DNA of 64,000 bases from Luteitalea sp. (GTDB lineage: Bacteria; Acidobacteriota; Vicinamibacteria; Vicinamibacterales; Vicinamibacteraceae). Made by a program: the position numbers and the translations under genes. The stretch lies in the NCBI GenBank assembly GCA_009377605.1, contig WHTT01000006.1, positions 1 through 64,000 on the forward strand, read 5' to 3'. Of the stretch, positions 43,006 through 51,624 are shown one piece after another (positions within the stretch are counted from its first letter, which is position 1; every line of letters starts with the position of its first letter). Under the pieces are notes generated by a model that did not search any database, had not been told where the DNA came from, and saw only the letters and a list, made by a program, of their open reading frames with translations.

Positions 43006-44052
43006 ATGATCGCCCTTGTCAAGACCAGACCCGGTCCCGGCCATGTCGAGCTTTGTGACATGCCCGAGCCCGCCCTTACTGATGACCAGGTGAAGCTGGA
43101 GATCTCGCACTGCGGTATCTGCGGGACGGACCTCCACGTCTTTCACGACACGTTTCCCAATTTCCCGCCAGTGATCCTCGGTCACGAATTCGTGGGGCGT
43201 GTCATCGAGGAAGGCGCAGCGGTGCGCGGAGGCGTCGATCGTTCTGGGCGCTATGCCGTGCTCGGCGCGACGGCGATCAGGTGCGGCCGCTGCCACTACT
43301 GTCGTAGTGGCGACTTCATGTTCTGCCTGGACCGCCGGGGCATGGGCCACGGCGTCCACGGCGCGTTTACGCGCTACGCGTGTGTGCGCCCCGACCAATT
43401 GTTCCGCCTCGACGACAACGTGCCCGAGGAGGAGGGCGCACTCGTCGAGCCGCTCGCGGCCGCAGTGCACGCCGTCACCGAAATGACGGTGGTCCGGCCG
43501 GGCGATATCGCGCTCGTCTCCGGGCCAGGCCCTATCGGCCTGCTCTGCCTTCTCGTGCTCGTGCACCAGGGCATCCAGACCATCGTCGCCGGCACCACGG
43601 CCGACGGCGGTCGCCTCGCCCTCGCCCGTGAGCTTGGGGCCGCGCGCGTGGTCGATGTGGAGACGAACAACCTCCAGGACGCCGTCGGTGCCGAGACCGG
43701 CGGTGCCGGTGTCGATGTGGCCTTCGAGGTCGCGGGAGTCGCGGCGTCGGCTGGCGCATGCCTCGACGCGCTCCGCCCACTCGGACGCTACACGCAGGTC
43801 GGCCACTTCGGGCGACAGATCACCGTGCCCTTCGATCGCATCGGGTTTCGCCAGCTCCACGTGCGCGGTTCCGTCGGGTACACCGCCGCCACCTGGGACC
43901 GCACACTGCGCCTGATCGCGCGGGGCCTCGAGCCGAGTCGGATTGTCACGCACCGCCTGCCGCTCGAGCGCTGGCGCGAAGGCTTCGAGCTCTTCGAGCG
44001 CAAAGAGGCGGTGAAAGTTCTCCTCAGTGCTTCATCCGCTTCGGTCCGCTGA
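43006..44052 (+). CDS. Zinc-dependent medium-chain alcohol/polyol dehydrogenase
   Basis: 348 residues. Catalytic zinc ligands are in CGICGTDLHVFH and GHEFVGRV; the structural zinc site CGRCHYCRSGDFMFC has four cysteines. The NAD-binding fold is VVRPGDIALVSGPGPIGLLCL. It resembles threonine dehydrogenase and sorbitol/iditol dehydrogenase members of the MDR superfamily and likely oxidises a sugar alcohol or sugar-acid hydroxyl group. It lies just upstream of the LacI-type gene, and the operator-like AGAAAACGATTTCG begins right after its stop. Confidence 0.87.
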   Translation: MIALVKTRPGPGHVELCDMPEPALTDDQVKLEISHCGICGTDLHVFHDTFPNFPPVILGHEFVGRVIEEGAAVRGGVDRSGRYAVLGATAIRCGRCHYCRSGDFMFCLDRRGMGHGVHGAFTRYACVRPDQLFRLDDNVPEEEGALVEPLAAAVHAVTEMTVVRPGDIALVSGPGPIGLLCLLVLVHQGIQTIVAGTTADGGRLALARELGAARVVDVETNNLQDAVGAETGGAGVDVAFEVAGVAASAGACLDALRPLGRYTQVGHFGRQITVPFDRIGFRQLHVRGSVGYTAATWDRTLRLIARGLEPSRIVTHRLPLERWREGFELFERKEAVKVLLSASSASVR

Positions 44053-44053
44053 A

Positions 44054-44067
44054 AGAAAACGATTTCG
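44054..44067 (+). promoter_or_regulatory. LacI-type operator-like site before the lacI-type gene
   Basis: AGAAAACGATTTCG matches the palindrome CGAAAACGTTTTCG, found at 45229-45242 and 51483-51496, in 12 of 14 positions. It lies 67 bases before the regulator start and suggests autoregulation. Confidence 0.5.
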
Positions 44068-44118
44068 CCAACACTATCGCCGCTCTTTGCGGCTGTCCAG
44101 ATCGTCAGCAAACACGCT

Positions 44119-44136
44119 TACAATATTGAACTTGTG
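44119..44136 (+). promoter_or_regulatory. -10 box and leaderless-type start of the LacI-type gene
   Basis: TACAAT at 44119-44124 lies nine bases before the GTG start (44134). No Shine-Dalgarno sequence is present. The transcript probably begins at the start codon. A -35 box is not convincing. Confidence 0.4.
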
Positions 44137-45168
44137 GCCGTCCGCCTCAAGGACATCGCCGACGAGCTGCAGCTTTCGGTGGTAACCGTCTCCAAAGTTC
44201 TGCAGAACTACCGCGACGTGAACGCCGAAACGCGGCGCCGTGTCTTGCAAAAAGCCCAAGAGCTGGGCTACCGGCCGAATTATGTCGCGCGTAGCCTGGT
44301 CAAGCAGCGGAGTGCCACCATCGGCATGGTGCTGCCCCACTTGCGCCACACGTTCTTTCAGGAGGTGTACCAGGCGATTGCCGCGAAGGCTTCTCCCAAG
44401 GGGTACAGCCTGTTGATCGCGCTCTCCCAAGAAGACCCCGATCAGGAGGCGCGCGAGATTGACCACATGATCTCACGCCAGGTGGAGGGGCTGATCCTCG
44501 CATCGACGCAGCCGTATACCGCGGGAGAGTTCCTGGAACCGCTCGAGAAGCGCAACCTGCCGTTGCTGCTGCTCGACCGTGAGTTTGCCGGCTACGAGGC
44601 GCATTTCGTGGGGACCGACGACGGCGAGCTCGGCCGCCTCGCCACCGCGCACCTCATTGAGCAAGGCTGCACACGGATTGCCCACCTGCGCGGGCCTGAC
44701 GTGTCGACCGCGATCGTCCGGGTCGAGGGCTACCGTGCCGAGCTCGCTGCGCACAAGCTGACGCGGCACCCCCACTACGTCGCTGGCGGGACCGGCGACG
44801 ATGAGGCCGGCTATTGGGCCATGAAGAGCCTGCTCAAGGCCAAGCCACCGCCCGACGGCGTGTTTTGCTACAACGACCCGGTAGCGGCAGGAGCCATGAA
44901 GGCGGTCCTGGACTCCCAACTGCGAGTTCCGGAGGACGTAGCCATCGTCGGCGCCGGCAATATGCACTACTCGGATCTCTTTCGCGTGCCGCTCACCACG
45001 GTGGACCAGCGGAGCGCCGAGGTCGGCGCCCAGGCCGCCGATCTGATCTTGGCGCTCGCTGAACGCGGCTCGACGGCCCTCGCCACAGACGCGCGCCGTA
45101 GGCGCCCCACGCGCGTGCTCGTGAAACCGACGATGGTGATCCGCGAGTCGAGCCGGCGGAAGCGCTAG
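44134..45168 (+). CDS. LacI-family transcriptional repressor
   Basis: 344 residues from a GTG start. The N-terminal helix-turn-helix and hinge are VRLKDIADELQLSVVTVSKVLQNYRD and LGYRPNYVARSLVKQRS. The periplasmic-binding-protein-like effector domain follows (IGMVLPHLRHTFFQEVYQAI, VEGLILASTQP, VGTDDGELGRLATAHLIEQG, FCYNDPVAAGAMKAV, LTTVDQRSAEVG). It should bind palindromes with a central CG. The palindrome ATCGAAAACGTTTTCGAT stands before the next gene and a 14-base version before the transketolase operon, so it probably represses both until an inducer sugar or acid is present. Confidence 0.92.
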   Translation: MAVRLKDIADELQLSVVTVSKVLQNYRDVNAETRRRVLQKAQELGYRPNYVARSLVKQRSATIGMVLPHLRHTFFQEVYQAIAAKASPKGYSLLIALSQEDPDQEAREIDHMISRQVEGLILASTQPYTAGEFLEPLEKRNLPLLLLDREFAGYEAHFVGTDDGELGRLATAHLIEQGCTRIAHLRGPDVSTAIVRVEGYRAELAAHKLTRHPHYVAGGTGDDEAGYWAMKSLLKAKPPPDGVFCYNDPVAAGAMKAVLDSQLRVPEDVAIVGAGNMHYSDLFRVPLTTVDQRSAEVGAQAADLILALAERGSTALATDARRRRPTRVLVKPTMVIRESSRRKR

Positions 45169-45195
45169 CCGTCCTGCAGTTGATTGCGCGCTTTG

Positions 45196-45243
45196 TTGAC
45201 ATCACACGCGACGCTGTGCTAGTTTATCGAAAACGTTTTCGAT
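45196..45243 (+). promoter_or_regulatory. Promoter and LacI-type operator of the TonB receptor at 45341
   Basis: TTGACA (45196-45201), an 18-base spacer and TAGTTT (45220-45225), followed at once by the perfect 18-base palindrome ATCGAAAACGTTTTCGAT (45226-45243), which would cover the transcription start. This is a textbook repressor position for a LacI-family protein. Confidence 0.8.
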
Positions 45244-45340
45244 GCCGGTCCACAGTTGTCGCGGCGAGCCTTTCCCGTCACTCGAGGCTTGTGCAGGGCG
45301 ACGCGGGGACGCTTTGGCTGTTTTTTTCGAGAGGTGAGGG

Positions 45341-48300
45341 ATGTCCACTCTTTGGTCCGCACGTACGCTCGCCGGCTGCGTGAGCTTGCTGGCACTCCTT
45401 GGATCCGCAGCCGCTCAGACCTACCGCGGCACCCTGTCCGGCACCATTACCGACCCGACAGGATCCGCGATGGTCGAGGCAACCGTCACGATCGTCAATC
45501 TCGAGACCGGCGTGACCCAGCAAACGCGCGCCAACGCGGAAGGCACATACCGTCTCCTCAACCTGGAGCCCGGGCGCTATCGCCTTGTGGTCGAGCAGAC
45601 CGGGTTCGAGACCTATGCTCGAGAGCCGATCACCATACCGGTCGCCGCGAGTCTGACGCTCGACGTCGAGCTCATGCTCGGCCAGGTGACCGATGAGGTT
45701 CAGGTGACGGCAGGGGCGCCCCTGCTCGAAACGCGCGCGTCGTTCGGACAAGTGGTAGACCAGCGTGCGATCGAAGAGCTGCCGCTCAACGCGCGAAACC
45801 CTATGCTGCTCGTCACCCTGTCGCCCGGCGTCACCACACAGGGACAATTTAGTGCAGACGGCGTCGGCGCGGGCAATATCGAGGGTGGCCGCGACCAGTA
45901 CGCCACCGATTTCTCGATCGGCGGCGGAAAGACACTGTCCAACGAGGTGCTGCTCGACGGCGCGCCCAACACGAGCGTCGACCGCGGCTACATGGCCTAT
46001 ATCCCACCGGTCGACTCGACGCAGGAGTTCAAGGTGGAGGCGAATGCTTTTTCGGCCGAGTTTGGTCGAACCACCGGGGGTGTGGTGAACATCGTCACCA
46101 AGGGCGGCACCAATGAGCTCCATGGAACCGTGTACGAGTTTCACCGGAGCAGCGGGCTCGATGCCCGTGACTTCTTCTCGAACCGCTCCGGCGATCCGGA
46201 CCCGCCGAGTTGGAACCGGGACCAGTTTGGCGGCAACTTCGGTGGGCCGATTCGCCGGAACAAGACGTTCTTCTTCGCCAATTACGAGGGTCTTCGCCAG
46301 GCCATTCCGTTCACGTTCACCTCCACGGTTCCGACGCTGCTCCAGCGGCAAGGCGACTTCTCGGAGACCCGGGGGCCGAACGGCGAGCTGATCACGATCT
46401 ATGACCCGGCCAGCCTGCAGCGGTTGCCAGATGGCCAGCGCGTCCGGTCACCGTTTTCAGGGAACGTGATTCCACCCGACCGCTTGGACCCCGTTGGGCA
46501 GGCGGTGCTCGGTTACTACCCGGAGCCCAACGTCGCCGGGGATCCCGTCACGAACACCAACAACTACGTGAGCATCAACAACGGCACGGCGAACATGAAC
46601 AATTACGGTGCGCGTGTCGATCATAACTTCAGCACCGGGAACCGCCTCTCCGGTCGCGTCTCCTATCGGAAGGACACGCGCGTCGCCGCGAACACGTTTG
46701 AGCCCGGAAACCCGGCAGCCAATACGGGCGCGCCGACGGACATCTCGTGGAACCTCATGGTGTCGGATATGCACACCTTCTCGTCGACGATGACGGGCGA
46801 GCTACGGGCATCCTTCGCACGGCACCACACGGCGGAGATCTCGCCGTCGTTCGGGTTCGATATCTCGCAACTAGGATTTCCGCAGAGCTACGTTGAGACT
46901 GCGGTCCCCTTCTTTCCGAAGGTCAATCAGACGGATGCACAGAACTTGGGGCGCGATCGGTTCTACGACCAAATTCGCGACACCCTCTCGTTCCAGGGCA
47001 ACGTCACGAAGCTCGCCGGTCGGCACACCATGAAAGCCGGGTTCGATTATCGTCTCCCGCGTTTCCAGCTGGATCGAAATCTCAACTCGGCCGGGACCTT
47101 CCAATTCAATCGCAACTTCACGCAAGGTCCTGATCCACGGAGCTCCAGCGCGACCGCGGGTCACAGCGTGGCCTCGCTGCTCCTCGGCATGGGCTCTGGC
47201 GGATCGCTCACGCACACCGACGCGTTCACGCTCAACCGTCAATACTACGGGTTCTTCTTCCAGGACGATTGGACGATCACGCCCCGCCTCACGCTGAATC
47301 TGGGTCTCCGCTACAGCCTCGAAGTCGGCCAGACCGAGAGCGACGACCGCATGGCCTTCCTCGACCTGGACGCGCCGAACCCGCTGTCGGAGCAAGTGGG
47401 CATTCCGTTCACGGGCCTCGTGGGGTATGTGGGAACCGACGGGAGCTCGCGCAACTTGCTCGAAACGGACAAGAACAACGTCGCCCCGCGCATCGGCCTC
47501 GCCTTCCGATTGAATGACCGGACGGCCATCCGGGCTGGCTACGGCGTCTTCTACGCGCCACAGTGGATTGCGGCATACGATGCGAACGTGTATGCAGGGT
47601 ACAACGGCGTCACGAGCTGGGTGACCTCGCTCGACAACGGCATCACGCCGCTCTATACGCTGAGCGACCCCTTTCCGCAGGGCTTCAACTTGCCGACCGG
47701 CGATCGGGATCCCCTGGTCAATACCGGCCAAGGCATCTCCGGCTGGACGCGCGACGAACGCGTCGGCTATACGCAGCAGTGGAATCTCACGGTCCAACGA
47801 CAGCTCGGAGACCGGCTGCTCGTCGAGGCGGCGTACTGGGGCAGCAGAGCGCTCAAACAGGAGAACCGGAACGGGTGGCAAGAGAACCAGCTGCCGAACG
47901 AATATCTGGAGCTGGGCAGCGAGCTGGACGAGCTCGTGCCGAATCCGTTCTACGGCATCATCGAGCAGGGCGAGCTGTCGAACCCGGAGGTGTCCCGCCG
48001 TCAGTTGCTCCTGCCATATCCGCACTACACCTCTGTCTCTCGCACGGGCGTCATGGCCGGGAGCTCGTTCTACAACGCGTTCACCCTCCGCGCCGAAAAG
48101 CGGTTGTCGGGAGGCCTCAGCTTCCTCACGTCGTACACCTTTTCAAAGACGATCGACGATTTCGACGCGCGCCCGCTCGATCACTACAATCGCGACCTCG
48201 AGCGTTCGCTCTCCGCATTCGACGTACCGCACCGCCTCGTCTTCGGCGCTGTGTATGAATTACCGTTTGGTCGCGGCAGGCCCTTCGGCGACGGGATGCC

Positions 48301-48733
48301 TCCGGCGCTGGAGGCGATCCTCGGTGGATGGACAGTCAGCGGTATTGGCACGTACCAGACTGGCTTCCCAGTTGCAATCGGACGTCCCGCCGTGAACAAC
48401 GGGCAAAGTGCCAAGGTGGACGACCCCGATATCGACCAGTGGTTCGATACGAGCGTGTTCTCGCCGGCCGAGCCGTTCACGTTTGGAAATGTGGGACGCA
48501 GGCAGCCCGACGTTCGTGCGGACAGCTTCAAGAACCTCGACCTGACGCTCACGAAGAATTTTACGCTCCTGGACCAGTACAGGCTGCGCCTCCGCGTCGA
48601 CAGCTTCAACGTGACGAACACGCCGCAGTTCGCCGCGCCGAATGGCTCGGTGACGAGCGCGGCCTTCGGTCAGGTCAGCAGCACCGCGAACAGACCGCGC
48701 TCGATCCAGTTCAGCGCGCAGCTCATCTTCTGA
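45341..48733 (+). CDS. TonB-dependent receptor with carboxypeptidase-like regulatory domain
   Basis: 1130 residues with a GAGGTGAGGG ribosome-binding stretch and a signal peptide (GCVSLLALLGSAAAQ). The regulatory beta-sandwich (GTITDPTGSAMVEATVTI to GTYRLLNLEPGRYRLVVE) is followed by the plug with EVLLDGAPNTSVDRG and NAFSAEFGRTTGGVVNIVT. The large barrel ends IQFSAQLIF. It imports a ligand under LacI control. The same operator at the split transketolase suggests that the imported compound is processed by the 48.7-55.9 kb genes. Confidence 0.92.
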   Translation: MSTLWSARTLAGCVSLLALLGSAAAQTYRGTLSGTITDPTGSAMVEATVTIVNLETGVTQQTRANAEGTYRLLNLEPGRYRLVVEQTGFETYAREPITIPVAASLTLDVELMLGQVTDEVQVTAGAPLLETRASFGQVVDQRAIEELPLNARNPMLLVTLSPGVTTQGQFSADGVGAGNIEGGRDQYATDFSIGGGKTLSNEVLLDGAPNTSVDRGYMAYIPPVDSTQEFKVEANAFSAEFGRTTGGVVNIVTKGGTNELHGTVYEFHRSSGLDARDFFSNRSGDPDPPSWNRDQFGGNFGGPIRRNKTFFFANYEGLRQAIPFTFTSTVPTLLQRQGDFSETRGPNGELITIYDPASLQRLPDGQRVRSPFSGNVIPPDRLDPVGQAVLGYYPEPNVAGDPVTNTNNYVSINNGTANMNNYGARVDHNFSTGNRLSGRVSYRKDTRVAANTFEPGNPAANTGAPTDISWNLMVSDMHTFSSTMTGELRASFARHHTAEISPSFGFDISQLGFPQSYVETAVPFFPKVNQTDAQNLGRDRFYDQIRDTLSFQGNVTKLAGRHTMKAGFDYRLPRFQLDRNLNSAGTFQFNRNFTQGPDPRSSSATAGHSVASLLLGMGSGGSLTHTDAFTLNRQYYGFFFQDDWTITPRLTLNLGLRYSLEVGQTESDDRMAFLDLDAPNPLSEQVGIPFTGLVGYVGTDGSSRNLLETDKNNVAPRIGLAFRLNDRTAIRAGYGVFYAPQWIAAYDANVYAGYNGVTSWVTSLDNGITPLYTLSDPFPQGFNLPTGDRDPLVNTGQGISGWTRDERVGYTQQWNLTVQRQLGDRLLVEAAYWGSRALKQENRNGWQENQLPNEYLELGSELDELVPNPFYGIIEQGELSNPEVSRRQLLLPYPHYTSVSRTGVMAGSSFYNAFTLRAEKRLSGGLSFLTSYTFSKTIDDFDARPLDHYNRDLERSLSAFDVPHRLVFGAVYELPFGRGRPFGDGMPPALEAILGGWTVSGIGTYQTGFPVAIGRPAVNNGQSAKVDDPDIDQWFDTSVFSPAEPFTFGNVGRRQPDVRADSFKNLDLTLTKNFTLLDQYRLRLRVDSFNVTNTPQFAAPNGSVTSAAFGQVSSTANRPRSIQFSAQLIF

Positions 48734-48760
48734 GCCTGGTGTACCGGCTCTCCGCGGCGA

Positions 48761-49642
48761 TCATGGCGTGAGCCACTTCTGCTCGAGCGCGGCGCTGATT
48801 ACCGTAGGAACGGTGGTTTCGAGAAACCCGATTGACACACGCTGCGGCACGAAGTCGAGGAACTTGTCGCCGCCGCTCCGGCCGAAACCGAAGACCGTCA
48901 TTTGCCGCTTCATTTGATAGAACCGGTCCGGATGCTCATCGTCTTCATGATGCACGAGGAAGAGCACCCGCTGCAGCTTCTCATCACCGAAGACAATCCA
49001 CTCGGGCGCGGGAATGTCGCCCTCGTGGTTCGTGGTCATCGGCTGCCGCTCCTTGACGGCCGAGGTCATCCACCAATCGGTGTCATCGTATTGCCCGCCC
49101 GGTGTGCCCTCGTAGAGCACCCAGTATTTGTTGGTGGACGGCATCTTCGTCATCGTGAACGTACTGTGCGTCGGAAAAAAATCGTAGCGAGACGCCCAGA
49201 CGCCGTTTCTGGAGGTCGCGGAGATGGTCACACGATCCGGACCGACGTACTCCACGTCCGTCCTCGAAAGGTCGGTAGCTTGATTTCTTGGGTGAAAGTA
49301 GTTGCCGGCCTGCCGGTGGACAGCGTTGGGAAATCCGCGGAACTCGCCGGCGGGCCCCGACCGGGGTTCGGGACGAAAGCCGATCCAGTCATGGCCGTCG
49401 CTGTCGATCAGAGCGGCGAGGCCGGCGCCGGATTTTTCTAGATAGTAAGTCGCAACGGCCGTTTCGATCTTATAGCACTCCAGCCCGGGTGCAGAGGCGA
49501 GGGTGGCATTGGGCGTAAAGCGCAGCGCGGCGCTACTCTGCCACGTGATCTCTGCGTAGACGGTGCAGGCACCAGCCAGGAGCAGCGCTGCAACGAAGGC
49601 AGGGAGGCGCTCGACAGGAGACTGTTGTTGCACGACAGGCAC
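48761..49642 (-). CDS. Exported protein of unknown function, beta-sandwich-like
   Basis: 293 residues from a GTG three bases after the stop of the transketolase C-subunit gene, so it is the third gene of that operon. A signal peptide (LPAFVAALLLAGACTVYAE) implies export. The mature part is strand-rich and aromatic: YYLEKSGAGLAALIDSDGHDW, GEFRGFPNAVH, YFHPRNQATDLSRT, WVLYEGTPGGQYDDTDWWMTS and VLFLVHHEDDEHPDRFYQM. The pattern resembles carbohydrate-binding or lyase-like beta-sandwich proteins of Planctomycetes and Acidobacteria, but I cannot name a family. As a LacI-regulated periplasmic partner of a TonB receptor it may process the imported glycan. Confidence 0.7.
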   Translation of the reverse strand: MPVVQQQSPVERLPAFVAALLLAGACTVYAEITWQSSAALRFTPNATLASAPGLECYKIETAVATYYLEKSGAGLAALIDSDGHDWIGFRPEPRSGPAGEFRGFPNAVHRQAGNYFHPRNQATDLSRTDVEYVGPDRVTISATSRNGVWASRYDFFPTHSTFTMTKMPSTNKYWVLYEGTPGGQYDDTDWWMTSAVKERQPMTTNHEGDIPAPEWIVFGDEKLQRVLFLVHHEDDEHPDRFYQMKRQMTVFGFGRSGGDKFLDFVPQRVSIGFLETTVPTVISAALEQKWLTP

Positions 49643-49645
49643 CGC

Positions 49646-50638
49646 TCACCCCCATTCACTGCTGCGAAGCGGCGACGCGAGATCACGAGAATACGCTCTT
49701 CGTCTGGATAGCGCCTGCTGGACCTGATCGACGATCGCACCCGCGTGCAGGCCGAAGTGCCGCAGGAGGGCCTTGTAGTCGCGGCCCGAGCTGGCAAACC
49801 GGTCGGCAAGTCCCACCCGATGCACCAGGACCGGACACGTCTCGGCCACGACTTCGGAGACCGCACCGCCGAGACCGCCGTAGATGGAGTGGTCTTCGGC
49901 GGTGACCAGACAGCCGGTCTCCTGCGCCGCGTGCACGATCGCCTGGCGGTCAATCGGCTTGATGGTGTGGCAGTCGAGCACCCGGGCCTCGACGCCAGCC
50001 CGCGACAACTCGTCTGCGGCGATGAGCGCTTGTTCGACCATGTTGCCGGTGGCGATGATCGTCACGTCGCCGCCGTCGCGCAGCCGGATCATCGTCCCGA
50101 TCTCGAAGGGCGTCTCCTCCGCGTGCAGGACAGGCGCGACCTGCCGGCCAAGCCGCATGTACACGGGCCCGACGTAGGCCGCGATGGCGCGCGTCGCGAG
50201 ACGCGTCGTGACCGGATCCGAGGGCGAGAGCACGATCAGGTTCGCCATGACCCGCATGATGGCGAGATCCTCGACCGCCTGATGTGAGGGGCCGTCACCG
50301 GCGATCTCCACCCCGGCGTTGGTGGCAACGATTTTCACGTTCCGTTTGGCGTAGCACACCGACTGGCGGACAGCTTCGCACGCGCGCATGCTCGCGAACA
50401 TGCAAAACGTGCTGGCGAACGGGATCAGCCCCATCGTGGAGGCGCCGGCGGCCATACACACCATGTTGAGCTCGGCGGCGCCACAGTTGAAGAACCGCTC
50501 CGGAAACCGCTCGCCGAACCGGTACGTGTTCGTGGATTTCGCGATGTCGGCCTCGAACACGATGATCCGCGGATCCTGCTCGCCGAGCTCCACGAGTGTC
50601 TGCCCGTACATCGCGCGGTTCGGCTGCGCTTCGATCAT
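49646..50638 (-). CDS. Two-gene transketolase, C-terminal (pyrimidine/TK_C) subunit
   Basis: 330 residues. The pyrimidine-binding domain contains FNCGAAELNMVCMAAGAS, with the catalytic Glu56 that activates thiamine diphosphate. GVEIAGDGPSHQAVEDLAIMR and YMRLGRQ follow. The C-terminal domain has LDCHTIKPIDRQAIV and TAEDHSIYGGLGGAVSEVV. The start overlaps the stop of the N-subunit gene (ATGA, 50638-50635). The pair forms one enzyme that moves two-carbon ketol units between sugars. Split transketolases are used for ordinary pentose chemistry, for apiose breakdown and, as I recall, for sulfoquinovose breakdown. Confidence 0.88.
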   Translation of the reverse strand: MIEAQPNRAMYGQTLVELGEQDPRIIVFEADIAKSTNTYRFGERFPERFFNCGAAELNMVCMAAGASTMGLIPFASTFCMFASMRACEAVRQSVCYAKRNVKIVATNAGVEIAGDGPSHQAVEDLAIMRVMANLIVLSPSDPVTTRLATRAIAAYVGPVYMRLGRQVAPVLHAEETPFEIGTMIRLRDGGDVTIIATGNMVEQALIAADELSRAGVEARVLDCHTIKPIDRQAIVHAAQETGCLVTAEDHSIYGGLGGAVSEVVAETCPVLVHRVGLADRFASSGRDYKALLRHFGLHAGAIVDQVQQALSRRRAYSRDLASPLRSSEWG

Positions 50639-51480
50639 CCTCCCTCCAGCTCGGCCAGCAGATGCGCCATTTCCGCCTCGGTCAGCGGCTTGCTCAGCGA
50701 ATGCGAGTCCACCTGGTTCTCGAGCGACGGCACGCCCTTCCCCTTGATCGTATCGCCCACGATGGCATGCGGGCGGCCCTCGCGCGCTTGGCAGCGCTCG
50801 ACGGCGTCGTGGATCTGCGCCAGATCGTGACCATTGATCTCATAGGTCTCGAAGCCAAACGCTCTCCACTTCTCCGCGATTGGATTGGGGCTCATGATGT
50901 CGGCCGTGAAGCCGTCCGTTTGGAGCTTGTTGTCGTCGACAAAGACAATGAGATTATCGAGCGTGTAGTGGCTGGCGGCCATCGCGGCTTCCCAGACGAT
51001 GCCCTCCTGTAACTCAGCGTCGGAGAGCATCACGTACACGCGGAAGTCTTGCTGCTGCAGCTTCCCACCGAGCGCGATGCCAGTGGCGGCGGAGAATCCC
51101 TGCCCCAAGGAACCACTGGTCATGTCCACACCCGGCGTTTTCAGCATGTCCGGATGGCCCTGCAGGCGGCTGTCGATATCCCGCAGCGTCCACAGCCAGG
51201 CCCGAGGAAAGTACCCGCGTGCGGCCAGGGCCACGTACCAGGCTGGTGCGCAATGTCCCTTCGATAACACGAAGCGATCCCGGTCCGCCCAGTCAGGATG
51301 TGCGGGATCGATGCGGAGCCGGAACCAATACAGATAGGTGATGTAGTCAATGGCCGACAAGGAGCCGCCCGGATGGCCCGATCCCGCGATGCCCAGCATG
51401 CGGATGATGTCTTTCCGCAAGAGCAGCGCCTGACCGTGAAGCTGCTCGTAATCCGGGGTGTCGCGATCGGCTGTCGTCAT
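50635..51480 (-). CDS. Two-gene transketolase, N-terminal (thiamine diphosphate-binding) subunit
   Basis: 281 residues from the ATG at 51480. A TTG-initiated extension to 51531 would pass through the operator and is rejected. Thiamine-diphosphate motifs are clear: SGHPGGSLSAID with His36, LSKGHCAPAWY, TSGSLGQGFSAATGIALG, and the metal-binding SDAELQEG followed by DDNKLQTDG. The LacI-type palindrome lies three bases upstream of the ATG, and no Shine-Dalgarno sequence is present, so the operator occupies the translation-initiation region. It is the first gene of a three-gene operon and divergent from the lyase operon at 51625. Confidence 0.88.
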   Translation of the reverse strand: MTTADRDTPDYEQLHGQALLLRKDIIRMLGIAGSGHPGGSLSAIDYITYLYWFRLRIDPAHPDWADRDRFVLSKGHCAPAWYVALAARGYFPRAWLWTLRDIDSRLQGHPDMLKTPGVDMTSGSLGQGFSAATGIALGGKLQQQDFRVYVMLSDAELQEGIVWEAAMAASHYTLDNLIVFVDDNKLQTDGFTADIMSPNPIAEKWRAFGFETYEINGHDLAQIHDAVERCQAREGRPHAIVGDTIKGKGVPSLENQVDSHSLSKPLTEAEMAHLLAELEGG

Positions 51481-51482
51481 AA

Positions 51483-51496
51483 CGAAAACGTTTTCG
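51483..51496 (-). promoter_or_regulatory. LacI-type operator of the transketolase operon
   Basis: Perfect palindrome CGAAAACGTTTTCG, identical to the core at 45229-45242. On the minus strand TTGACA (51532-51527) lies 30 bases upstream; a -10 box is not clear (AAGGAT at 17-base spacing). Confidence 0.75.
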
Positions 51497-51575
51497 CTGA
51501 GTATCCTTCCATGGCTCTTCGCCACTGTCAAGAGCTCACAAGCCCATGATCGCGGATCAGTTCAGAGCGAAGATA

Positions 51576-51598
51576 TTACGTATTACGATGATACGTTA
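51576..51598. promoter_or_regulatory. Imperfect dyad before the UxaA/SuyAB-type operon
   Basis: TTACGTAT (51576-51583) and ATACGTTA (51591-51598) form an inverted repeat with one mismatch and a seven-base centre, 27 bases upstream of the small-subunit ATG. It differs from the LacI-type palindrome, so the lyase operon may have its own regulator. The promoter itself is unclear; TACGAT within the dyad could be a -10 box. Confidence 0.4.
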
Positions 51599-51624
51599 CG
51601 AGACCGGTTTGGAGACATCCAGGC

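Noticed and set aside
51480-51531. Upstream TTG start of the transketolase N-subunit
   Set aside because: It would translate through the -35-like TTGACA and the LacI palindrome, and the family sequence begins after the ATG at 51480.
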